From positions 62,001-126,000 of the forward strand of contig NZ_QCZI01000010.1 in NCBI RefSeq assembly GCF_003097635.1: a DNA stretch of 64,000 bases, written 5' to 3'. Made by a program: the position numbers and the translations under genes. This DNA is from Flavobacterium psychrotolerans. Its GTDB lineage: Bacteria; Bacteroidota; Bacteroidia; Flavobacteriales; Flavobacteriaceae. The notes under the pieces are model-generated. The model was not told where the DNA came from and searched no databases. It saw nothing but the letters and a program-made list of their open reading frames with translations. Positions 1 through 9,739 of this stretch are shown piece after piece; position 1 is the first letter of the stretch; each line of letters starts with the position of its first letter.

Positions 1-1094
1 GGCTATATCTTGTCGTAATTGTTTTGCAACGTTATGTATTCGATTTTTACCAAATCCCTTTTGCTACAACCGTTCTAATCTCGTTGGTGTTAATATTTGC
101 CTATACCTATCGAGGCGGATTAAAAACGATTATTATCACCGACACGTTACAAACTTTTTTCTTGGTATCTTCTGTTTTTTTGACGATTTTCTTTATTTGC
201 AGAAGTTTAAACCTGAATGTTTTTGAAGCTTTTGAACAGGTAAAAAACAGCAATTATTCTAAAGTTTTTTTCTTTGAAGATTATTTGAAAGGAACGTATT
301 TTTGGAAACAAATTCTAGGTGGGGTTTTTGTAACCATAGCCATGGTGGGATTAGACCAAGATTTAATGCAGAAAAATTTGAGTTGCGCAACCATTGGCGA
401 GGCTCAAAAAAACATGTTTACGTTCACCGGAATTTTCGTTATTATCAATATTTTCTTTTTGAGTGTAGGTGCACTGCTTTATATTTATGCAGATAAAAAT
501 GGGATTATAATTCCCACCGACTTGGTTACCGGAAAACCCAGAACCGATTTGTTGTTCCCGGAAATCGCTTTTCATCATTTGAGTATCGTTCCTTCCATTG
601 TATTTTTATTGGGGTTGACGGCCGCAACGTTTGCCACTACTGACTCCGCATTGACGGCATTGACCACATCGTTTTGTGTTGATTTTCTTGGAATGGATAA
701 AGCCGAAAACCAAAACAAACCCAACATGGTTCGATCTAGACATTTTGTCCACATTGGGTTTTCGTTTCTGATGTTTTTGGTAATTATAATTTTCAATACC
801 ATCAACGATGCTTCGGTAGTGAGCATGATTTTTAAGATTGCATCCTATACCTATGGTCCGCTTCTGGGATTATATACTTTTGGGTTATTTATGAAATCCA
901 GAACTGTACATGATAAACTAGTACCAATAATTTGCGTGCTGTCTCCTGCTATTTGCTTTTTGATTAGTAAAAACTCAGCACTACTCTTTGGCGATTATGT
1001 TTTTGACAACGAATTAATTATTGTAAATGGGTTAATCACTTTCTTAGGATTGCTCTTGATAAGCAAAACCGCTATATTGGAAACAAGATTTTAG
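1..1094 (+). CDS. sodium:solute symporter, 5' end outside window
   Basis: This is the C-terminal part (about 363 residues) of a sodium:solute symporter (SSS) family transporter, which would couple Na+ entry to uptake of a small solute across the inner membrane. The reading frame is open from base 3, so the TTG at base 24 is an internal leucine codon and not a start. Many hydrophobic segments are visible. They are separated by conserved loops such as the Gly-Leu-Asp-Gln-Asp stretch near base 350 and the Ala-Thr-Phe-Ala-Thr-Thr-Asp-Ser run near base 625, which resembles the SSS sodium-site helix. The substrate cannot be told from this fragment. The gene converges on the CoA-binding protein, with a dispersed repeat between them. 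Confidence 0.85.
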   Translation, partial: LYLVVIVLQRYVFDFYQIPFATTVLISLVLIFAYTYRGGLKTIIITDTLQTFFLVSSVFLTIFFICRSLNLNVFEAFEQVKNSNYSKVFFFEDYLKGTYFWKQILGGVFVTIAMVGLDQDLMQKNLSCATIGEAQKNMFTFTGIFVIINIFFLSVGALLYIYADKNGIIIPTDLVTGKPRTDLLFPEIAFHHLSIVPSIVFLLGLTAATFATTDSALTALTTSFCVDFLGMDKAENQNKPNMVRSRHFVHIGFSFLMFLVIIIFNTINDASVVSMIFKIASYTYGPLLGLYTFGLFMKSRTVHDKLVPIICVLSPAICFLISKNSALLFGDYVFDNELIIVNGLITFLGLLLISKTAILETRF

Positions 1095-1145
1095 GACGAT
1101 TTCTCCAAACGAAGAAACGAATATTTCAGTATTTTCTAGACAGAT

Positions 1146-1216
1146 GCCCTAGCCCTGATAGCAACGGCATCCCACGCCTTTTTAGCGTGGATAAAGTGGA
1201 TAGCAGGAATAGCTCC
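1146..1216 (+). repeat. dispersed hairpin element, copy A
   Basis: This copy begins AGCCCTGATAGCAACGGCAT, continues with a short hairpin (CCACGC / GCGTGG around a T-rich loop) and ends GGATAGCAGGAATAGCTCC. Reading the minus strand at 45082-45150 gives nearly the same sequence, and 9511-9640 and 57318-57410 carry more diverged copies. It lies between two convergent genes. The pattern resembles a multicopy structured element common in Flavobacterium genomes, possibly the Flavo-1 RNA motif; that identification is from memory and unchecked. Confidence 0.65.
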
Positions 1217-1224
1217 TAAAAAAT

Positions 1225-1590
1225 CTAATACTGATTTGTGGCCAATAAAACCAATGTACAAGCAATTTCTACCTTAATATCATTTAATTGTAATAATTGG
1301 TAAAACTCTGGATTTTCGGTTCCAGGATTAAAAATTATGCGTTTTGGTTTTGCCTCTACTATATAATTGTAGTAATCTCGTTGGCGTGCTGGGTTTAGAT
1401 ATAAGGTAACTGTATCGATATTTTTAAGAGGTATTGCCTTAGTCTGAATTTTAATTCCGGCAACTTCACCAGCATTTTGACCAATGGCAAGAACCGAATG
1501 CCCTTTCTCTACAAGCATTGTTATTGCCTTAAAGGCATATCTTTCAGGTTTTGTGGAAGCCCCAAGAACTAATGTTTTTTTATTTTTCAT
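1225..1590 (-). CDS. CoA-binding domain protein
   Basis: This is a small (121-residue) single-domain protein of the CoA-binding (Rossmann-like, succinyl-CoA-synthetase alpha N-domain) family. The N-terminus has the nucleotide-loop sequence VLGASTKPERYA, and Asn-Pro-Gly-Thr-Glu-Asn near residue 90 is the family's second conserved loop. Stand-alone members are presumed to bind CoA, but their biological role is unknown. The ATG at 1590 is preferred over one five codons upstream, because a perfect promoter -7 box occupies 1595-1602 and the protein then begins MKNKK, as relatives do. It lies downstream of ctlX on the same strand but probably has its own promoter. Confidence 0.8.
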   Translation of the reverse strand: MKNKKTLVLGASTKPERYAFKAITMLVEKGHSVLAIGQNAGEVAGIKIQTKAIPLKNIDTVTLYLNPARQRDYYNYIVEAKPKRIIFNPGTENPEFYQLLQLNDIKVEIACTLVLLATNQY

Positions 1591-1594
1591 TATG

Positions 1595-1602
1595 CAAAAG
1601 TA
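1595..1602 (-). promoter_or_regulatory. -7 promoter box, predicted leaderless start
   Basis: The minus strand reads TACTTTTG, an exact match to the Bacteroidota -7 consensus TAnnTTTG, four bases before the ATG of the CoA-binding protein gene. Transcription would start at or within the start codon. No TTTG -33 element is seen at the expected distance. Confidence 0.5.
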
Positions 1603-1625
1603 CAAAAAAGGAATTGTTTAATTAT

Positions 1626-2561
1626 TTATTCTCTTGGCAAGAAAATTTCAGCCATCATGCATCTAGCACTTCCCCCGCCACAAGCTTCAATTGTATCCAG
1701 ACTCGAACTTAAAATGGTTACATGTTCCTCAATTTGCGCAATTTGTTTCTTGGTAAGACTTTTATGTGCAGAAGTACTCATCACTAAAAACCTTCTGTCA
1801 TCTGATCCTTTTACCTCAAGCATGTTGCCCGCAAAATTGTTGACTTGGTCTTCCGTAATTAGTATTACTTCTTTTTCATCTCCTTTTAGACTCTCTAAAA
1901 CCATTTTACGTTCTTTTTTATCATCGATAGAATCTGCACAAATTACAGCAAAGGTTTCTCCAACACACATCATTACATTGGTGTGATAAATAAGTTTCCG
2001 TTCCCCATTTACAGTTTGAAATGCTTCAAAAATGACTGGTGTGTATTCAAAATCTTCGCAAAATTCGATGAATAATTCTTCATCAGCACGTGGCGAAAGC
2101 GCACAATATGCCTTGTCGTTTTCTCTGTCTAATACGATACTTCCAGTTCCCTCCAAAAAATAACCATCTTCTTCGGCAGAAGTATAATCCATGATTTCGT
2201 TAACCACAAATCCCTCATCTTCAAGAATATCCAGAATTTCTTCACGACGTTCTTCGCGACGATTTTCGGCAAACATTGGATATAATGCCACATCCCCATC
2301 TTCATGAAAGGATATCCAATTGTTTGGAAAAATACTATCTGGCGTATCAGGTTCTAGAGTATCTTCCACAACCGTTACATCAACACCTACAACTCGAAGT
2401 TTACTGACAAAAGCGTCAAATTCTTCCTGTGCTTTAGCATTTACAGTAGTTGGAGATAAATTATCAATTACTTTTTGGTAATAATTATTTACGGCCGTTT
2501 GTTCATTCATTCGGAATGCTACCGGACGAATCATTAAAATGGAATTTGTTGTTTGTGCCAT
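1626..2561 (-). CDS. ctlX: CtlX-like citrulline/guanidino hydrolase
   Basis: This is a 311-residue protein of the guanidino-group modifying (pentein) superfamily, close to the type named citrulline utilization hydrolase CtlX. Members hydrolyse the ureido or guanidino group of citrulline- or arginine-like substrates in the cytoplasm. Visible family marks are the early PDSIFPNNW acidic loop near residue 75, the central EGTGSIVLDR, the His of YHTNVMM near residue 195, and the terminal catalytic cysteine (about residue 301) in GGGSARCMMAEIF. It follows another pentein-family gene on the same strand, 54 bases upstream, so the two may be co-transcribed. The exact substrate (citrulline, arginine or a methylated arginine) is not settled by sequence. 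Confidence 0.82.
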   Translation of the reverse strand: MAQTTNSILMIRPVAFRMNEQTAVNNYYQKVIDNLSPTTVNAKAQEEFDAFVSKLRVVGVDVTVVEDTLEPDTPDSIFPNNWISFHEDGDVALYPMFAENRREERREEILDILEDEGFVVNEIMDYTSAEEDGYFLEGTGSIVLDRENDKAYCALSPRADEELFIEFCEDFEYTPVIFEAFQTVNGERKLIYHTNVMMCVGETFAVICADSIDDKKERKMVLESLKGDEKEVILITEDQVNNFAGNMLEVKGSDDRRFLVMSTSAHKSLTKKQIAQIEEHVTILSSSLDTIEACGGGSARCMMAEIFLPRE

Positions 2562-2576
2562 GATTTGTTTTTTTTA

Positions 2577-2613
2577 TTGCGTAGAGACGTTGCAATACAA
2601 CGTCTCTACGCAA
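2577..2613. repeat. 16-bp perfect palindrome between two hydrolase genes
   Basis: TTGCGTAGAGACGTTG (2577-2592) is followed by a 5-base loop and its exact reverse complement CAACGTCTCTACGCAA (2598-2613). It fills most of the 54-base gap between the two pentein genes. The GTAGAGACGTTGCA core resembles a palindromic repeat found in many bacterial genomes, and a partial relative lies at 17062-17085. It could be a mobile palindrome, an mRNA stability hairpin, or both. No T-run follows it, so it is not a standard terminator. Confidence 0.85.
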
Positions 2614-2615
2614 AA

Positions 2616-3530
2616 TTAATCTCTAATTAACGGTAAGGTAGAACATCTTAAAAGCCCCTCTTGTTTTGCAATTTCGGCATACGGAATTTCTTCTACAACA
2701 AAACCATTTTTACGCAGCCAGTTATTCAATCGGGTGAAATTTCTTTCGGAAACCACCACATTGGGTGCTATTGAAAAAACATTGGAATTCATGTGATACA
2801 TTTCATCCCTAGTAATATGAAACAGGTTTTCTTTCCCAAAAAGGTTTACTAAAAACATATAATCGGCTTCTTCACGAAAACCCCTTTTGTAAATAATTCC
2901 TTTGGTATCCCCAACTGGTTGAAAACAACAATCCAAATGCAACGCATTATCCCGAGCTTCAATTTTAGATTTTACCAAATCAAAATCTTTCACTATTTTA
3001 TTAGGAAATAATTCTTTTATAAAATTTACGCCGGCCGTGTTGGTTCTTGCCGTGATGTAATCTTTATAATCACTCCCTTTATAGGTTCCTATAAAAATGT
3101 AATCATTCCACAACATGACGTCGCCACCTTCAACATGAACTTCTTCTGGTGGACGAACTATTTTTTTGGGATCAATTTGATCTAATACGTATTGAATTGC
3201 CGCTAGCTCTCTCTCTCTATCGGGAAGGATATTTGCTTTGATAAAGATATCATCAATGACAAATCCTATGTCACGGGCAAAAATTTGGTTGTAATTTTCT
3301 ATCGTTTCAGGTCTAAAAACAGTAACATCATATTTTTGAAACACTTGATAAAAGGCTTCCATTTCTTTAACCATATCTTTCTCTACCGGATATGTTCCAG
3401 CTAATATATGCTCTAACGACTTAGGGTCATAAGCTTCTTCAATATTGGGAGTTGGCCCATTACTGACTGCCGTACCTAGCACAACAGCCCTTAGTCTTGA
3501 AGTTTCATTTTTAATATGGAGTGGTAACAT
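2616..3530 (-). CDS. amidinotransferase/DDAH-like guanidino hydrolase
   Basis: This is a 304-residue protein of the pentein superfamily, in the arginine deiminase / dimethylarginine dimethylaminohydrolase / amidinotransferase group. Conserved marks are FARDIGFVID near residue 88, HVEGGDVM near residue 133, ALHLDCCFQPVGD near residue 198 with the likely catalytic His, and the C-terminal nucleophile Cys296 in LLRCSTLPLIRD. The Cys-His-Asp/Glu set indicates an active hydrolase or transferase acting on guanidino compounds. It precedes the ctlX-like gene on the same strand, suggesting a shared role in arginine or citrulline turnover. Annotation as arginine deiminase is possible but not proven. Confidence 0.75.
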   Translation of the reverse strand: MLPLHIKNETSRLRAVVLGTAVSNGPTPNIEEAYDPKSLEHILAGTYPVEKDMVKEMEAFYQVFQKYDVTVFRPETIENYNQIFARDIGFVIDDIFIKANILPDRERELAAIQYVLDQIDPKKIVRPPEEVHVEGGDVMLWNDYIFIGTYKGSDYKDYITARTNTAGVNFIKELFPNKIVKDFDLVKSKIEARDNALHLDCCFQPVGDTKGIIYKRGFREEADYMFLVNLFGKENLFHITRDEMYHMNSNVFSIAPNVVVSERNFTRLNNWLRKNGFVVEEIPYAEIAKQEGLLRCSTLPLIRD

Positions 3531-3558
3531 AAAATTGTTTAGACTTTTGCCAAAGGTA

Positions 3559-3588
3559 AAAAAGCTTCTCGATTAGAAGAAGCTTTTT
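3559..3588 (-). terminator. terminator after citrate synthase gene
   Basis: An 11-bp perfect inverted repeat (AAAAAGCTTCT / AGAAGCTTTTT) around an 8-base loop lies 22 bases past the citrate synthase stop. On the minus strand it is followed by a run of Ts. It separates gltA from the pentein pair. Confidence 0.85.
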
Positions 3589-3610
3589 GAATATATATAT
3601 TTTTGAGGGA

Positions 3611-4894
3611 TTATCTTTTGTCAACTGGAATAAAATCTCTCAATGGATACCCCGTATAAATTTGTCTTGGTCTTCCTATTGGTTCTTTATTGATACGCAT
3701 TTCTTTCCATTGTGCAATCCAACCTGGCAAACGTCCTATGGCGAACATGACGGTAAACATATCCGTAGGGATTCCTAAGGCTCTATAAATAATTCCAGAA
3801 TAAAAATCGACATTTGGATACAACTTTCTTGAGATAAAATACTCGTCTACAAGTGCAGCATCTTCTAGTTTTTTGGCAATCGCTAAAATTGGGTCATCGA
3901 CACCTAAAGTACTCAAAACCTCGTCAGCTGCTTTTTTAATAATTTTGGCTCTTGGATCAAAATTTTTATAAACTCTGTGTCCAAAACCCATTAATCGGAA
4001 CGGGTCTTCTTTGTCTTTGGCTTTCGCCATATATTTATCTGCATCACCTCCATTTTGGTGAATTTCTTCCAGCATTTCAAGAACTGCTTGGTTGGCACCC
4101 CCATGTAAAGGCCCCCAAAGAGCAGAAACTCCAGCTGATATGGACGCAAAAAGTCCCGCATGTGATGAACCAACCATTCGTACCGTAGATGTAGAACAGT
4201 TTTGCTCATGATCTGCATGTAGAATAAATAATTTATCTAAAGCATTAATTACTATAGGATCCGGTGTGTAAGGACCTGTAGGCAATTGAAACATAAGATG
4301 CATGAAATTTTCTACATATCCTTTGGTATTATCATAATAATTTAAAGGATATCCCATACTTTTTCTATAAGTCCAAGTGGCTATCACTAAAAATTTTCCC
4401 ATGATCTTGCATACTGATTCATACAATTCCTTTGGGTGATCCGGATTTACTGCTTTAGGATTAAAGGCGGTTAAAGCACTTGTCAAAGCAGACAAAACAC
4501 CCATTGGATGTGCCGTTTTTGGAAAACCGTCAATGATACTTTTCATTTCTTCGTTTACCAAAGTATATTTTCTAATATCAGTTTCGTATTGTTGTAATTG
4601 TTCTGCTGTAGGCAACTCTCCAAAAATCAAAAGATAAGATACTTCAAGAAAATGAGCTTTTTCAGCCAGATCTTCTATTGAATATCCTCTGTAACGCAAA
4701 ATCCCTTCCTCTCCATCAAGAAAAGTAATTTTACTCAAGCATGAGCCAGAATTTTTATAGCCTGGATCCATTGTGATTGCTCCAGTCAAATCACGTAGTT
4801 TGTTAATATCGATTGCCACTTCATTTTCGGTTCCAACGATAATTGGAAACTCATATTTCTTGCCTTCAATTTCTAGTATTGCAGTATTTGACAT
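3611..4894 (-). CDS. gltA: citrate synthase
   Basis: Citrate synthase condenses acetyl-CoA and oxaloacetate to citrate, the entry step of the TCA cycle, in the cytoplasm. From the ATG at 4894 it has 427 residues, the usual length of the bacterial hexameric type. The N-terminal beta-strand domain (MSNTAILEIEGKKYEFP) is present. The catalytic His lies in PLHGGANQA near residue 262, and the oxaloacetate-binding GHRVYKNFDPRA follows near residue 305. A longer frame begins 14 codons upstream, but the MSNTA start matches relatives. The gene stands between terminators on both sides and has its own candidate -7 box upstream. Confidence 0.97.
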   Translation of the reverse strand: MSNTAILEIEGKKYEFPIIVGTENEVAIDINKLRDLTGAITMDPGYKNSGSCLSKITFLDGEEGILRYRGYSIEDLAEKAHFLEVSYLLIFGELPTAEQLQQYETDIRKYTLVNEEMKSIIDGFPKTAHPMGVLSALTSALTAFNPKAVNPDHPKELYESVCKIMGKFLVIATWTYRKSMGYPLNYYDNTKGYVENFMHLMFQLPTGPYTPDPIVINALDKLFILHADHEQNCSTSTVRMVGSSHAGLFASISAGVSALWGPLHGGANQAVLEMLEEIHQNGGDADKYMAKAKDKEDPFRLMGFGHRVYKNFDPRAKIIKKAADEVLSTLGVDDPILAIAKKLEDAALVDEYFISRKLYPNVDFYSGIIYRALGIPTDMFTVMFAIGRLPGWIAQWKEMRINKEPIGRPRQIYTGYPLRDFIPVDKR

Positions 4895-4933
4895 AGTATA
4901 ATGGGAGATTTTTCTATTGAAATAATAATTAAA

Positions 4934-4941
4934 CAAATCTA
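4934..4941 (-). promoter_or_regulatory. -7 box upstream of gltA
   Basis: The minus strand reads TAGATTTG, matching TAnnTTTG, 39 bases before the gltA start codon. No convincing TTTG -33 element sits 19-21 bases upstream, so this is a partial match only. Confidence 0.4.
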
Positions 4942-5002
4942 TGGAATTTCATCTGAATTAAAAAATGATTTTTATAAGGAAACCATAAATTATTGCAAAA
5001 AA

Positions 5003-5039
5003 AATACCTGACCCCATTTTAAAATAGGGGTCAGGTATT
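5003..5039 (-). terminator. terminator after enolase gene
   Basis: AATACCTGACCCC (5003-5015) pairs perfectly with GGGGTCAGGTATT (5027-5039), giving a 13-bp stem. On the minus strand it is followed by a run of Ts (complement of the A-run ending at 5004). It lies 22 bases past the eno stop and is the strongest terminator in this part of the window. Confidence 0.92.
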
Positions 5040-5061
5040 AAATAATTAGAATATTTTAAAA

Positions 5062-6723
<1,662 letters not shown>

Positions 6724-8061
6724 TTGAAAACGCAAAAAACACAAAACCATTCTGCTATTTCAAACGAAATAATTGAATTACTCAACACTTCCTCTTCCAA
6801 ACTGGAAACATCCGAAGATCTAGATCCGCTTATGGAATATATAGGTGATGCAAAATATGTATTACTTGGTGAAGCCTCACATGGAACCCACGAATATTAC
6901 GTCTGGCGAGCAAAAATAACGCAACGGCTCATTCAGGAAAAAGGCTTTTCTTTTGTAGCTGTCGAGGGAGATTGGCCGGACTGCTATCGATTAAATCGAT
7001 ATGCAAAGGGACACTTAGATTCAGGAACTGATATTTACAGCATCTTAAATGAATTTAACCGATGGCCTACCTGGATGTGGGCAAATTGGGAAATTGCAGC
7101 TTTCATAGACTGGCTAAAAAATTTCAATGAAAATTTATCTGCTGATAATAGAGTAGGATTTTACGGCTTAGATGTTTACAGTTTTGGCGAATCTATGCAA
7201 GCCATCATTCATTATCTGGAAAAAAATGATCCTGTTGCGCTCAAAGCAGCAAAAAAAGCCATGACCTGTTTTGAGAATTTCGGAAAAGACGAAGGGCAAA
7301 CTTATGCAAGAGCCTCCGCATTTGTTCCTGAACTCTGCGAAAAAGAAGTACTTCATCTGCTTACTGAAATCAGGAATAATATTGCCACCTACAATTCAGA
7401 TGCCGAAAATGTTTTTAGCACAGAACAAAATGCTTATATCGCACGAAATGCAGAAAAGTATTACCGTGCCATGATAAAAAACGGCCCCGGTTCCTGGAAT
7501 ATCAGAGATCAACATATGGTGGCCACTTTAGAACGGCTTATGAAATTTCATGGCAAAGTAGCTAAAACAATTGTTTGGGAACACAACACCCATATAGGTG
7601 ATGCCCGGGCTACAAGTATGGCTTCACAAGGAATGATAAACGTGGGACAACTATTGAGAGAGCAATATCAAATAGATGGCGTGGTTACCGTGGGATTCGG
7701 ATCGTATAAAGGAAGCGTCGTTGCAGGAAGGAGCTGGGGTGAGGCTATGCGAAAAATAACAGTGCCTGAAGCAGAAGAAGGAAGTTGGGAACACAGCTTT
7801 CATATTGCAGCAAAAGGAGAAAACCGGTTATTGCTGATGAACAAACTCAATCGTGAAAAATACTTTGATTTACCTATAGGTCATCGAGCCATAGGGGTAG
7901 TCTATAATCCGGAGCACGAAAGATTTGGGAATTACGTACCTTCAATTATGCCCAAAAGATACGATGCATTTATTTTTATTGATGAAACAAACGCTTTACA
8001 TCCTATCCACATTCAAACTGACGAAAAAGAAATTCCCGAAACATATCCTTTTGGAATGTAA
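6724..8061 (+). CDS. erythromycin esterase family protein
   Basis: This is a 445-residue protein of the erythromycin esterase family (Ere/succinoglycan-biosynthesis type). Family marks are GEASHGTHEYY near residue 50, VEGDWPDCYRLNRY near residue 78, FYGLDVYS near residue 147, and WEHNTHIGDARAT near residue 284, which carries the conserved His pair. EreA and EreB hydrolyse the macrolide lactone ring, but most genomic family members are uncharacterised, so resistance should not be assumed. The frame starts with TTG, and the next in-frame ATG is too far in to keep the conserved N-terminus. It converges on carA with a shared terminator between them. Confidence 0.85.
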   Translation: MKTQKTQNHSAISNEIIELLNTSSSKLETSEDLDPLMEYIGDAKYVLLGEASHGTHEYYVWRAKITQRLIQEKGFSFVAVEGDWPDCYRLNRYAKGHLDSGTDIYSILNEFNRWPTWMWANWEIAAFIDWLKNFNENLSADNRVGFYGLDVYSFGESMQAIIHYLEKNDPVALKAAKKAMTCFENFGKDEGQTYARASAFVPELCEKEVLHLLTEIRNNIATYNSDAENVFSTEQNAYIARNAEKYYRAMIKNGPGSWNIRDQHMVATLERLMKFHGKVAKTIVWEHNTHIGDARATSMASQGMINVGQLLREQYQIDGVVTVGFGSYKGSVVAGRSWGEAMRKITVPEAEEGSWEHSFHIAAKGENRLLLMNKLNREKYFDLPIGHRAIGVVYNPEHERFGNYVPSIMPKRYDAFIFIDETNALHPIHIQTDEKEIPETYPFGM

Positions 8062-8211
8062 TAAGTATTAGAAATCTTCTTGAAATCCTTAAAAATGGAC
8101 AAAAGAAGAAATGACATGCCATCATTCAAAAAAAGTTTTTACTGATAAAGACCAAAGGTTGGTTATCAATTATGTGGGAAGCTTATAATATATACAAAAG
8201 TTAAATAATTT

Positions 8212-8248
8212 AAAAGCCTTCACATTTATATAAATGTGAAGGCTTTTT
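8212..8248. terminator. bidirectional terminator, esterase / carA
   Basis: AAAAGCCTTCACATTTA pairs with its reverse complement TAAATGTGAAGGCTTTT, a near-perfect stem of about 17 bp. It has A-rich and T-rich flanks on both strands, so it can end transcription from both convergent genes. Confidence 0.9.
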
Positions 8249-8254
8249 TAATGA

Positions 8255-9355
8255 TTATAATTTCATGTTTTTTACAAATTGATCAAATAAGTAACTGGAA
8301 TCATGAGGACCTGGACTTGCTTCCGGATGGTATTGTACGGAGAAACAGTTTTTGTTTTTCATACGCATTCCAGCAACCGTATCGTCGTTAAGATGCAAAT
8401 GGGTGATTTCCATATTAGCATTTTGCTCCAATTCTTCTTTGTTGACAGCAAAACCGTGATTTTGAGAGGTAATTTCTCCTTTACCACTAATCAGGTTTTT
8501 TACCGGATGATTGATCCCGCGATGCCCATTGAACATTTTGTAGGTTGAAACTCCGTTGGCTAAGGCAATTACTTGATGCCCTAAACAAATTCCAAATAAC
8601 GGCTTATCATTTTTCAAAATCTCTTTAGCTACTTCAATGGCACTAAAAAGCGGGTCGGGATCACCAGGACCGTTTGATAAGAAATAACCGTCCGGATTAA
8701 ATGCTGCTAAATCCGAATAAGTGGAGTCGTATGGGAAAACTTTAATATAACAGTCTCGTTTAGCGAAGTTTCTAAGGATGTTTGTTTTGATACCCAAATC
8801 CAAAGCAGCAATTTTATAGCTCGCATTTTCATCTCCAAAGAAGTAAGGTTGTTTTGTAGAAACTTTGGAAGCTAACTCCAATCCTTTCATTTCAGGCACT
8901 TTTGCCAATGCAACTTTAAGTTCTTCAACAGAGGTTCCATCGGTGCAAATAACAGCATTCATGGCACCATTATCTCGAATATAACTAACCAAGGCGCGCG
9001 TATCAACATCAGAAATGCAAATCAAATTTTGTTTAATAAAATAGTTTTCCAAGCTTTCTGAAGCATCGGCTCTAGAATAATTGAAACTGAAATTTTTACA
9101 AACCAGACCCGATATTTTAATGGAATCCGATTCCACCTCATTGTTGTTTACACCGTAATTCCCAATATGAGGGTTGGTTGCCACCATGATTTGCCCAAAG
9201 TAGGATGGATCGGTAAATATTTCCTGATAGCCAGTCATTCCCGTATTAAAACATACTTCACCAAAGGTGGTTCCGGAAATTCCAATAGATTTGCCATGAA
9301 AAATGGTTCCGTCACTCAATAATAAAAGGGCTTTTTGTCGTGTTGTGTATTTCAT
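8255..9355 (-). CDS. carA: carbamoyl-phosphate synthase small subunit
   Basis: The glutaminase subunit of carbamoyl-phosphate synthetase releases ammonia from glutamine for the large subunit (CarB), feeding pyrimidine and arginine synthesis. It has 366 residues. The N-terminal CPSase domain shows FGEVCFNTGMTGYQEIFTDPSY. The C-terminal class I amidotransferase domain has FLSNGPGDP near residue 222, the nucleophile Cys in GICLGHQV near residue 254, and the catalytic His-Glu in QYHPEASPGP near residue 344. carB is not in the window. It lies downstream of the rplQ terminator and so is probably transcribed separately from the ribosomal operon. Confidence 0.97.
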   Translation of the reverse strand: MKYTTRQKALLLLSDGTIFHGKSIGISGTTFGEVCFNTGMTGYQEIFTDPSYFGQIMVATNPHIGNYGVNNNEVESDSIKISGLVCKNFSFNYSRADASESLENYFIKQNLICISDVDTRALVSYIRDNGAMNAVICTDGTSVEELKVALAKVPEMKGLELASKVSTKQPYFFGDENASYKIAALDLGIKTNILRNFAKRDCYIKVFPYDSTYSDLAAFNPDGYFLSNGPGDPDPLFSAIEVAKEILKNDKPLFGICLGHQVIALANGVSTYKMFNGHRGINHPVKNLISGKGEITSQNHGFAVNKEELEQNANMEITHLHLNDDTVAGMRMKNKNCFSVQYHPEASPGPHDSSYLFDQFVKNMKL

Positions 9356-9510
9356 TCGTTGATCTTTAGTGTTTTTTTTAACGGTCTCATGGAACTCGCA
9401 AAGCTCGTTTCATTAGCTGTGATTCGTTATGTAGTTGTTGTATTGCGGTTGCAAATTTAATTTAATTTGTGGGCTTATGAAAATATAATTTCTAGAGAAG
9501 CCTTAATTTA

Positions 9511-9640
9511 TAGATCAGCCCCGATGGAAGTGGAAATCCTTTTAATTTATAGTTACTGAGACTTCGGCGTGAGCTCAGTAGAACGCTTGTCGAAGGGATT
9601 ATAAATTAAAAGATTGCAATGTACAGCGGGAATATGATGT
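9511..9640 (+). repeat. dispersed hairpin element, copy B, with nested repeat
   Basis: The ends match the family: CAGCCCCGATGGAAGTGGAA at the left and GTACAGCGGGAATATGA at the right. Between them a 12-bp stem (TTTTAATTTATA at 9540-9551, TATAAATTAAAA at 9600-9611) encloses a second repeat. That inner repeat contains ACTGAG (9555) / CTCAGT (9574) and a GCTTGTCGAAG end, typical of a different widespread palindromic repeat. The element occupies much of the 384-base carA-rplQ gap. Nothing else in that gap looks like a gene. Confidence 0.7.
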
Positions 9641-9686
9641 ATTAAAATACGTTAAATTGTGCTCCTAAAACTAAAAAACAAAAAAA

Positions 9687-9714
9687 AAGGACAAACTAGT
9701 AAAAGTTTATCCTT
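9687..9714 (-). terminator. terminator of the ribosomal superoperon
   Basis: On the minus strand an 11-bp stem (AAGGATAAACT / AGTTTGTCCTT, one G-U pair) is followed by a run of eight or nine Ts. It lies 26 bases beyond the rplQ stop and marks the end of the rpsL-rplQ transcription unit. Confidence 0.9.
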
Positions 9715-9739
9715 AAATTTTATTGAATAGTGAAATTCA

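Noticed and set aside
6724..8061. Macrolide-resistance gene (ereA/ereB)
   Set aside because: The protein is of the same family, but most chromosomal members are not resistance genes and there is no mobile context.
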